64,000 nt of DNA from NCBI GenBank assembly GCA_027886175.1, contig JAJNNQ010000129.1, positions 2,852,001 to 2,916,000 on the forward strand. The letters run 5' to 3'. This DNA comes from Phylloscopus collybita (Eukaryota > Chordata > Aves > Passeriformes > Phylloscopidae). This document shows positions 44,901-56,900 of this stretch, one piece after another (position 1 is the first letter of the stretch; every line of letters starts with the position of its first letter). Under the pieces are notes generated by a model. The model did not search any database, was not told the DNA's origin, and was given only the letters and a program-made list of their open reading frames with translations. The position numbers were made by a program, and so were the translations under genes.

Positions 44901-47900
44901 CTGTTTTAATCACACAAATATCCCTTGTATCTGTCAGCACTGAGTACAGTCACACCAAGTGTACAGCTAAGAGAGCAAGAAGTGAACTACAAGCCCTTTA
45001 AGAGCAAAGGGTGAACTACAAGCAGGCTATCACCACAGGCAAGTTGCTCACCTACCTGATCCTTCTGTTGACAGGGGAGATTGGAGACAGAGGAAGAAAG
45101 GAGAAATTGAAGATAACAGTTAAGAGAAAAAACACATCAAGCTCTTGGAACTGCATATATTCTTTCCACAAAGATAATGGAATATGATACAGTCCCCACC
45201 CCCCCAGATCCTCAGCTACAGCAACTCACATTTAATTGCACGGTGCTAACCAGCATTATTCATCTGCAGTTACTGAGGCATCCTGGGCAAAACTACCTCC
45301 AAAGAGTCTGGACAACACTCAGATGCACATAAGGTAGAGTCATATTCCAATTTCAGGTATTAACAGCACATTGCACTGCAATGCTTAAAATGAGAAACTA
45401 AGTGCTGCTGGAACATACATAGACTTCCCCTCCAAATGTTTAAGAAACAGGATGAACTTCTAAGTAGCCTTTAGCAACTGGAAACAAAGACCACTATGTT
45501 GCCAAATTCAGGTTCAACAGCCCCATACTCACTTGTAATTTGTTATGTCACTTGTGGCATCTACAGACTGCACTGTCTAAGAAAAGGCTTAGCCATTTTT
45601 TTAAAGGCCCTCAGCTCTCTGGATAAAGAGGTGCTGTGTATGAGGTAAATGTATGCTGCTGCAGAAGGTACCACTCACTTTCCATGGCTCCTGTCAAGAG
45701 CCCAGAGAGCAGGAACCTTGAGACAGCAATTCCAGAAGGATGTTTAGCCTTGCTTCCAGGAAACACCTTATCTCTCACACGTGAACTAATTTTGCAATAC
45801 TGTGACAAAGCCAACCCTAATATCCTTAACACATTTTGGGGGAGGGGGGAAGTGGTATAAGCACAGGACTGAGGTAAAAGAATATAAAGGAACATGTGTA
45901 ATGTATCTTACTATTTCAAAGGATTGGAGTGCCTTTTGCACTGCAGAAGTGGTTATAAAATGGAAGGAAATGTGCTAAAGAAAGCATCCTGAAACTGAAA
46001 TTACTATCCATGTAAACACCAAGTTCAAAGCATTTACCCCAAGACTTAGAGAGCAAGGGCTCTCCGCAAAGTTTCACTGCAGTGTGTGTTTCCTGCTTCC
46101 AAAGAAGTTACCCACACAAGCCAGACAAATGAACTGAGAGCAAATACTACACTCTGCTGATCTTACCATGTGCATCATCATCTGGATGGCCAAGTCAGAA
46201 TACTCAGAGATGTAGCTCTTGCACTGCAGAAAGTGGGAGAACAAAGTCTTGTGACGATCAAACCACTCGCGCTGTGGAGTTCATCTAGAATTTTCTAACA
46301 TATCTCAAGGTATTAATTTACCTGCTCTACTGCATAACAACAAGTCTTTCAGAGCTTGGCTCAAATACAAGATGGCATTTCAGGTTACAAAACTGCTGCA
46401 CAGGTAACTGCTTAACCTTTTCTCTTCCTCTCAGGGCAAAAAGCCCCCCACCCACCCATTGATACAACCACATGACCCACCCAGACCACTTCTGTGAAAA
46501 AGGCCTTTAAGGACTAGAAGTAATCTGGAGTCTTTCTCCTCCTCCCCAGTCCTACACATCCCACACAACTTTCCTGACCCTGAAGTTTACAATTCCAATG
46601 TTGTTACTGTTATACTGTGTTAGAACATGCGACAGAGTCTCCTTTGTGATATTAAACAGAGAATATGATGAGGGGATTAAGGCACTGAGCAAACTCTTTT
46701 ATGTTTGCTTACAGGAATAGACTTTTTCAATAAAAAACAGTTTACCATATCGGACATCCCAGGCCCCAAACGGTCACACTCCTCTTTGGCATGAGCAACC
46801 AAAGACTTCACAAAAGAGGAGTTTGTCTTCACAGCTTCCTGAACATCAGTGACCAGCTGAATGCAATCTTGGCACACATCCCCACTCGCCTGGACAAAGA
46901 GTGAAAGGAAACTGAAGTTGACACAACTTCACATGACATGTTTCAGTAGCTCCTGTTACTACCAAGTTTTACAAGCTATTCTGAGCTATGTACAAACCTT
47001 AAATACTCTGGAGAATACTTTGAAGCCTGGGCTAGTATGGAGATGAGCTACTGCTGGTGTGTGCAGCAGCCACTAGGTGGAGATTAGGGACCTACTTGGC
47101 TCCAAAGCCAAGATAATAGTTAAGATACCCAATCTTCAAATCTCTTGGTTTTGTTACAGACCACAGTGGGCAGCTCTCTAAATCTGGCATAGATCTTACC
47201 TGCTCCACCCACAGCAGCTTGTTCTCAACCCATTCACAGCTCGACTCCCACACCACGCCTTGCTGTCAACACTCAACCTCTGCACCCAAGTTCATTGCCT
47301 CATCTATTCCCATTTGTCAACTATTTGCTCTTTTCCAATCCAGTCTGTCACCCCCACATTCAGAGACAAATGCATCCCCTGAGGGGCACTGCCAGTAGGT
47401 TGCTAAAAATACGGGCAGAGTTGTTCTTCCTTTGAACCCTGGTGCCAAATTTTATGTCAGAAGAAATTGTTTCCAGCAAGACCTGCTTGATTACCACAGT
47501 CCTGGATGGCAACAGCACAGCACAAGGCTTGTCTTTACAGACTGTAGAGCTTAATCCAGGACTACACATATGGTCCACATTAGAACAGCCCTGGCACTCT
47601 TACCTTAGGCTTCTGCTTGGGCTTGTCCTGAGGGTAAAGGAGAAGTGGCACGTTAGCCATGAACGGGGATGCCAGTTCAGAGAAATCCAGCTCTGGGATC
47701 TTATTGGTCTGGAGCTGTTTCTGGAGCTTCATTGCTGCAAGGTGCTTCTGAAGGGACTGGCACAGAGCAAGGGCACTGCACACAACCTCAGGTTTGTCCT
47801 GGGGGAGACAAGATAACACACAAAAAGCTCCAAACTGATGTCACTTTTAAAGTTCAGAGTAGGGAGTCATTCAGCTGAAACATGGTAAGACAGGGAAAAT

Positions 47901-50900
47901 GTTTCATAGCAAGGAAGGAGTCTTCAAACTAATAGTACCAGTGATCCACACAGGACTGATCTTAGGCAGAAGAGAAATTCGGGCATCAACAGGAGCACAG
48001 CTTTTAATACCAGCAGCTGAAAGTCATTATCTACTTACGAGCTCTTCCTTGATCATATCCATGATAACTGGTAGGTAGGAATCCACAATTTCTTTGCACT
48101 CAGAGACAAGGCCTGGGTCGGGAAGAAACTCGCAGGTCTTTTCCAAGTAAGAGCGGATCTCATCCTATGAAAGATGAGGTGAGCAGAGATACATTATACC
48201 TCTCTCTCAAATGCTCCTTCCACTCCCAAAATGCACAATACAAAGCCTGAAACAAGCTCCTCGGACTCAGCTAGGTCCAGGCAGCAACAAGCAAACCTAG
48301 AATGAGGTTCTACACAATAGATACATTTTCCCCAGTTCTGGACCTTCCATGAGACCCTGCCCCAGCACAAACATGTCATACAGCTTGTGTGGCCTGCACA
48401 GCCCAGCATTACCAGATCAGAACACTGACAATTAAGAGGAGAGAGTGAATTTCTGGGCTCATGGGACAGTGACTTGTTTATACAAAGTACTCACAGGCTG
48501 ACAAAAGAAAAAGGGAAGCAGTGCCCACAAACCAAAACAAAGGCCACTTGGTGTAACCTCCCACCCCCTAGAGACCACAGTACCCCACCTTTTAATCCCA
48601 ATGTCCCACTGGCACAAGAACAACTTTATTAAGCATCTGCAATCAATCAGGGATGTGTTAAGGCATGGGAGGCTCTAGAATTTGCTAATTTCTAAACCAG
48701 CAGAGGCTGTTTAAAAGCCTTTTCCCATGCACTCCTGTCCCTTTCAACATCTGCTGCTTATATTAGGAAAACAACAGAGATTACTCTTCCATCCCCTCAC
48801 CACGAGATCTTGAAACCAAACAGTGTTTAGGGGTGAGGAGAAAAGGAGCTCTGCTTACCTCAGTGCCATTATCCTTTAAAACTTTGCCAGCAACCGTCAC
48901 AAGCTCCTTACACAAGTCACAGGGAATACTGCTCTGGAGAGAGAAGCACAGAGTTACATGGAGAAAGAATTAAGTGCCTGTAATAGCAGAGTGTGAACAA
49001 CCACACAAAGAACAAACATTACATCTGGAATTAAGGAAGAAATACTGGCTGAGGCCAGGGTGGGAAGAAGTATTTTTAAACAGAGTGAGGCTATTTCAAG
49101 CATGTCCAGCTACAGTTTCACGGGTAAACCAATGCTGTATGAAGAAGCTGGCGTGCTAACACTTGCTCATTTCAGCTCCTCGCAGTCCCCTGAAACTAAG
49201 CTGATTGCCCCAAGACACCTTTTCCTTTTATCTTTTCCTACATAGAGTTCACACTTGCTAGAGATCTTAGAACATTTCAGGCTGCTTCAACCATTGTCCT
49301 TGTGCTCTGACATTCCTTCCTTCCCCTACTTTTCCTTAAACTGAAGTATCTCTGCACAGACATAGCCAATGTGGACTGAATGCATCTGTAAGTAAAACAC
49401 CTTTTTCTCCCCTAGAAAACTGTGGAACAATACCCAAACTACAGCTACATCTAGTAAAGCAGCCCTCACATTTAGTGCAAATGCAACTTGAAAAGCTGCA
49501 CTAAATGTAACATTTATGCTATTATTTACTGTCATGCCTTCCATAATTTAGCATATGCTGCATCTTTCTGGCAATTTTAACCTTTGAGAAAGACCTAAAG
49601 AAATACAGCTTTTTCGTAACAATTGCTCAAGTCCAGAAAAGACTCCTACGAATCGGGAGTCAGTAACAATACAGAGGAACAAGTGAAATCCACTAGCTCC
49701 ATTCCATACATTGCTGGGTGATTGTGCAACAGGTCACGGGAGAAGTCAGCAGACAAGTTGTGCAAGGCAGAGCAGCAACCTTTATCCAGCACCCAAATTA
49801 AGGCACAGCAACCTCAGCAGAATCAGAGGTAGCCCTTAACTCCAACCAGAGATTTAAGAAATCTTCCTCGGCGTGTCAAAAGCAGCCCAGGTGGGCCTGG
49901 GAGCTGTCAGAGGCTGGCACTTACCACGGCAGGCTTGTTCCAGACGTTCTGCTGGCAGTGTTTCAGCGCCCCGCACTGCGAGGCCGTGCGGATGCTCTGA
50001 CACCACAGCTGCGGCCCCTTCACACACTCCTTCTGCCACAGGACAGGGCTCGCCCCGGCTGCCAGAGAGAGCAAACACAATCAGCCTTTCCAGCTGCAAC
50101 GTCATACAGAACAACCGACTGCTTCTTCAGGTTTTTAAGCACGTTTCAATCCAGAAATTTTTGACCTGTCCCAACAGGGACAGAGGTTACAGCATCAAAG
50201 AGAAAAAAAAAAGCTGGAAAACTGTGCAGGTTGAACTTCGCGGGTCTCAGCACCTCAGCAGTCCGTTCCTGCTTTGTAAAATTTTTTACAAAAAAAAAAT
50301 TAAAAATCCCAAAATACAAAAACCTCACTTTGCTTAGCACACAAGAACTACCAGACGACTTGAAAACTGCTCATTACAGAAATCTACCCTACAGACAGCT
50401 GATTCCCAAAGCTACAACCTCCCCGGTCTCCTGCCCTACTGGCACTTCAGCTCTGAACCAGCTTGTAATTGCTGTCTGCATTCCTCCTCCCACATGAAGC
50501 ATCCTGTTCCCACACAGCAAGTGAGAGAGTGATGAAAGAAACTAGATTAGGAGCCACAAAAATGTACACATTGCATGGAAGAGTTAAGAGCAGGTACAGA
50601 CCAAAACACTGACCATAATCAGAAAGCTTTAAGAATGTTCTTAAGCAATGTTCTATCATACTTTTTAAACCCACTAAATCTATTTGGATTTCCTTTTTTT
50701 TCCTCTTGGTCAGGTCTTCAACTGTGTACACAAAAACATGTTGTGGGTGAAAAAATGTACCAGTCCTTTTTTGGACGTTACCTCCCATCCCATGTGGGAC
50801 TGCTGTGCAACCTACAAAGTTCTCAAGTAAGATGGAGAACACCTTTTCTGGACAGTCCTCGTAAAGAAAAGTGTCTGCACTATCAGTAATCAGTACGACA

Positions 50901-53900
50901 AGTGAATTGAATGCACATTTTCACCTACTTTCCATGTGTGCTATCTGGACCTGATGCCCAACTTCTCTCAGTTTCTGAAACTGTCCTATCTGTCAGTAAA
51001 CTCTGTTTCTTCAGGAGACAATGCCCTACATTGCACTAACCAATCAAGAAACAACTCCTAAAACCAACATCAGGCAGGCTCCAAAGAAATCCACATTGGT
51101 CCAAGCCCACAAGGCACGGCTGCCAAAATTTACAGAAATTAAAAAAAAAAAAAATAAAAAAAAAAATCACACACCAAAAGCATAACATAAAACCAATTAT
51201 GTTCAAATCTATTAGCTGTACAGGTGTTCTCTTTACACCAATGCTGTTAGCACACTGTGAAACCCTGTAAAATTACACTGTCAACCATGAGGCAGGAGTT
51301 CAGCTGTTTCATTCCTATGAAGCTTCCAATAAGGTTACAACAGATGAGCAATCACTTTCCCATTTCTCATGCCTTGTTCTTGACAATTAGAGGATCGATT
51401 TAAAGCTGAATTACCAGTGCACCTACAAGGAACAAGGCCACCACTCATCAAACAGCCAGATAAACACTGCTTTATAGGTGGCATTCTGCAGCCTTCTCAG
51501 CTGTTGATTTATAAAGCCTGTTTGCACTGGATTTCAGAGGAATGACCCATTTATTTTAAGAAAAACGTGCTTTGCACGCCTGATTTTTTACACAAGAGCT
51601 TGAAGCTTGTCACCCTCTCTCCCAGTAAAAAGCCATTACATATTATTCTTGAGCAGGACAGCACACTGGTCCTGCCTGGGAGACTGCAGGAGTAAGATTT
51701 CAAAGCTTCTAATAAAGTATGGTTAGCAAAATATTTACAGCCTACTCTACACTGCAGCACTATTGAACTGGAAGCCCTAAGAATAGTTAATTTCCAAAGT
51801 CAGACTGGCCAGCCAAAGAGCTGCCAGCTCTGGCAGGGTGACAATAAACAAGAATACACTTGGTTGAGGGAAAGTTATTCCTCCCTTTCAGATACTCGCA
51901 TTGAACAGTGGTAGGAAGGCTCTGGAAGGCACAGTCAAGCTCTGAGTGAAGTCAGTCAAGACCTGGATTTTAAACAGTGGAATGAAGGATTCCCAACTAC
52001 TTACAAGTACAGCTTTTAACCTATGCCTTTATCAAAAGACAATTACTCCTCCTGCACTGAAACATACTGCAAACTACAAAACTGAACTATACAACTCCAA
52101 TAATAGTTATTCCAAGCAGTCTCTCAAACTCTTGATTTAGGAGAGTTTTAAAGCCAAATGGAGCATTCACGCTGTAACTTGCATTGGTTTGATCAGGCTC
52201 TTAGTGAGCTTTCAGGTTTTAAGATCCCATCACTGTATGACTTTTCAGATCTGTACTAGCTCCAGCACAATGTCTTGCTCCTTCTTCCCAACAGATCATT
52301 ATTAAGTGTATGACAAAAATACTATGCTTTAGATTTATTTTTACTCATCAGCTTTGCTGGCTGTGTGTCAAGACAACTCTAAATTTTATGTTTTCAGTAC
52401 AGATCTTTCCAGTCAGGCAGTGACTAAGCAAATTTGTTTGTTAGGGCCACACATGGCCAGCAAATTTTTGGAGCAGCTACAGAACAAAGATAACACACAC
52501 TAATTGTGGCTTCTTTTCTGACACCTTCCACAGTGACTTCAAACACAATTAAATTTTTATTAGTTTGTTCTGTATTATGGGGAAGTACTTTTGTTTGAAC
52601 TACTACATCTCATACGAAAGGATGCACCTTGATTGTAACAAATATCCACCCTCCCTTTCTGAACATCCTGGGAAAAACAGAAACAAAGCTAAAAAAACTC
52701 TGCATTAATTCAGATCCTGCAGATTTAGAAAAGGATAGCAGGAAACTCCCTACTTTTACCACTTTTTCCCTTTTAGCTTGTTCTCTTATTTAACTGTGAA
52801 ACGGGATTTTTCCCTCAGATATTAACTTGTATTAGAACAAAAGCAAATGTGGCAGTCAAGTGTGTTAAGACCTTGCAGTGTCTCAGAACAAATAGCTTTG
52901 AGTTTTAACTCTTCCCTCCAAACAGCCTTTGCCACAAAAGGAGCAACACCTTAATGTGGTGTTTCACATCCCCAGCACAGCAGCAACCCAAGAGAAAACC
53001 AAGCACCACCAGTTACCTCACACAGCTCTTGATGGATAAACCCAAGGGAATTACTTTCTTCGTTATCTCTGCCATCTCATTATTTTATACATTGCTCTTT
53101 ACCTAAGGTCATCCATTTTTTAAGAGATTTCTCCTTTCTCTGGAGATCAGCTCTCAACAGTCACATGTCATGCCCACCAAAACCTCTCCCCACCCCCCCA
53201 TCTCCTGAAGTTCTCGCAAGCCACTATTTTTAGGGCATCAAACAAGTTTATCTGTGAAAGCCAAGGTGCTTCTTCACTCATCCCCTTCACTAGTTTCTCC
53301 CCACTTGAACCCCTTCAGATGTGGCTTTTTCAACTTAAGAAAAAACAGCCTTTGCTTTACCAAGTTTATCCTAACATACAGACACAAATTTGGGAAGTAG
53401 AGGTGATGGCCCCCTCAGAAAATATCACCTTTTCCACTTGGCTGATAGAGCCATGCATGTGAAAGCAGAGCTCAGTTCTTCACTCCTCTCCAGGAAACAG
53501 GAACCTAACAGGAAGGAAGCTTATAATGTCTGGATTACCATTCTGCAAGGACAGCTACAGGAAAATTGCTAGGCAATTATCTTTCTTGGAAAACACCTTC
53601 CCTTGCCTCAAGCATTTGTCTCATTCTTCTTCCAAGGAGAGCCACTCTGAATTTTTTCCCCTAGATTCTCTGAAAAACATCCTAAGAAATCCCCTCTAAA
53701 GCTCCATTGAAGCTAGAAATGAGACTTAAAAGTTAACACCATATATCAGCCTCACTGAACAGGGATTCTGAGGGGCCAGACCAGATTCCCTAAAGATCCA
53801 GAGAAGGAAGCAGAAAACTACCATCCAGAACACAAAAATTCAACCTGAAGACTCCAGCCTCCTCCAAACCCAACTGCTAGAAAAACCTTTGGTTACAAAT

Positions 53901-56900
53901 TAACCTGTAATTTGGGGGAAAAAATACACACAAGGAAAGTGGTCAGCTGCTCTTCAACTCAATGAATTGAAGTAAAATGTGAAGATCATCTAGGGTGCTG
54001 TCAAACCTTATGCTTTTGTGACAGTCCAGCCTGCCCAAGTGTATGAACCTATTCATCAGGAAGGATGTTATTCCCAGGCTGTCCTACTTGCAGTGTTAAA
54101 AAAAAAAAATCATTATCTCCCAGAGACATCACAGACCAAGCGAATGCATCAGCCTCTGCCATCTGTGCTCTGTTAGCTACTGACTTTTCCCCAAGCCCTT
54201 TGAGACTTCCAAAAGCAAAGCATGTTTAAGTTAAAGAAGTCAAGAGGGATCAACTTCTCTTCACCAAAGTTTACAAAATGCCAAGAAGTGAAGGAGTGAT
54301 CCCAACCTGAAGTTATCTGAAGGGAGTCAATATTCCACAGCCTCTCTGGTCAGTTAATGAGTAAAACTTCAAAGGTTGTAACCACATCACACACCAGTGA
54401 CTCCTGCCAAAGGGCTCCTATGCCTCTGGATTAATGAGGCAGTAAAGTGACCATAACATTTGAGGGATTACAGGCAATTTGAAGAAAAACTGGAGGAAAT
54501 GTGGCTAGCTGTTACCAGCATTCCAACTAAAAATGAGTCTTCCTGTCCAATACCTACCGATGAGAAACCAAGCTTGAAAGATTTCTAAAGAGTGTGATGA
54601 TGGGCAAGAAATGAGCTTAGAGTTAACACCACAACCAGGCTCTTCCTCAAAGCTGGGAACTCATTCTCATTTTGGCACACTGCCTCTGCCTCAGGTGCTC
54701 CCTTGCTTCCCTAACCAGAACACAAGCTCGGCAAGGGAAGCAGCTTGTGTAGGCATAAGCAATCACAACAAAGTTAAAGAGAGCAGAGAACCGGACGAGC
54801 TGGAATACTAAAAGCACCTCTGCTGTCCCAGTAAATTCTCCCAGGTAACTGCAAAGGCTGCAAAAGAGTAACTTCCAAGTTGGCCAGAGGTTGCCAAGCA
54901 AGGCCTGACTGCTGCCTGAGATTTCTCTATGGCAGAATCCAGAAGAGGTAAGTGGCTGTTCTAGGGCACCTGGCAGCCATCAGGAGTAAGTGGTCCCATA
55001 CAGTATGCTAAGATATTCCCAAAAGGTTATGAGCAGCATTCTTCCCTGCAGCAGATGCCTGTAGAACTACTCTAAAATGTTTGGGGCATATTTGTGGTCC
55101 ACCTCCATTCTTTCTGCTTTTGTTCTGAGGGTTTGTTGTTTTTGGTTTGTTTTTTTTTTTTTTTTTTTTTTTTATGAGGGGATGCAAGGGACAGATTTCA
55201 CATGAGTCTCTGAAGAAATCCTGTATTTAACATTCCTTTTCCCCCAGACAAATATATCCACAGTGCAAAGACTGGGAAAATCTGCTATCAGGCATCTGAA
55301 ACCAAACATTGTCCCACGACCAAATACAGAGAAGCACTGCCCTAAAATACATACACACACTTCAATGTAGCCTTTTTAATTGCAATAGGAACTCTGATGC
55401 TTTAGTAGCAGCAAGTGAATTACATATAAAAGCTGCTCCATAACAAACAAAATGAAACAGAAAGTGAGTAAATCCTTTAAAAAAAAAAAACAAACTCTCT
55501 TTTTATGTCATAGAGTTCTAAGGCGTTACCCCAACCTGCTTTGAAGAATCAGATCTACACCAGACACTGAAACAAAAACCCACGGCAGGCAGCAGTAACT
55601 GGCCCTTCCTCCCCCACAGATACAAAATCAAGATGTCCCTGTATTTTATACCAGAAAAGCCTTCCCTGAAATAGCACAGTTCAACCTCCCGGGGAGCCTC
55701 AGCTGACATCAGGTGACACATCCAGTTTGGCTGACAAGCTCCCTCTCTCTTGCTCCAGCCTCCCCACCACCGGGGTGTGTGGGGACTCCCCGAGCAGCTC
55801 CTTTGGGCTGCATGAACAGCACAGACAGGGGTGCACAAGGCTGCCCTGGGCTCGGGCAGCTCTGTGTGACCGGGCAGAAGGGCTGGCTCAGCTCCTCCAG
55901 ACACAACCAACAGCAACCCTTTCTATTTATACCTGCCCCGTAAACAAGGAAGGGATTGTGCAAGGACAGGTTTACACAAGGCACATGACTGCTGTGCTAT
56001 CAAAGCACCGGCCTGAGGGCTCCTCACAGCCAGTTACTCCTCCAAGAAAACACAGATTTTATTTCTGTATAATCACAGCACCGTTTAGGTTGGAAAAGAC
56101 CTCCAGGATCATCAAATCCAGTCTGTGACCAATCATCACCTGGTCATCCAGACCAGAGCACTGAGTGCCATGTCCAGACATTTCCTGAACGCCTCCAGGG
56201 ATGGTGACTCCATCACCTCCCTGGGTAGCCCATTCCAGCACCTGACAACCCCTTCTGAGAAGGAATTTCTCCTGATTTCCAACCTGGACTTGCCCTCCAG
56301 ACCCTTTCCCAGCTCCGTTCCCTTCTCTGGATACTGCTCTGCCCAGAGCTGCTCCAGCACCTCAGTGTCCTTCTTGTAGTGAAGGCCCAGAACTGGACAC
56401 AAGATTTGAGGTGTGGCCTCAGCAGTGCCCACCACAGGGGGACAGACACTGCCCTGGTCACACTGGACACACCATCGCTGGTGCAAGACACCTTCTACTC
56501 TTCTCCTAATTTAATCTGCAGCAGTGGGCTGCACCAGTCTGGGTTTTTTCATTTGTTTTGTTTGTTTTGTTGTTGTTGTTTTTTTTGGTTTTTTGTTAGA
56601 AACCACATTCATAGCAGAACAAGACTGCAAACTACAGAAGAGTCCAGTTATCTGCTTTATCCATATCCTCAAAAAAAAATTCAAGCCAGGCTAACTGAGC
56701 CTACAAATTTCCTGTCCCCAGATGTTCTGACCAGTGTTTGCTAGAGCAATTACACAGTAACTTGAATCTTCCTTCCTTACAAGGTTTTAAGTTCTACTAT
56801 TTTAGGGGAGGGGGGATGTAAAAAAAGTCATATCCTCAAAGTTTTTACTTTCCACTCCCAGCTTAACTTTTAATTTAGCAAAAGGGGGGGAAATACTCAC

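Noticed and set aside
50447..50842. Minus-strand 131-codon open frame in PSAP intron 1
   Set aside because: No recognisable domain or repeat family, AT-rich codon content and no splice context.
56136..56491. Minus-strand open frames of 92-116 codons
   Set aside because: They are decayed CR1 ORF2 sequence, not a host gene.
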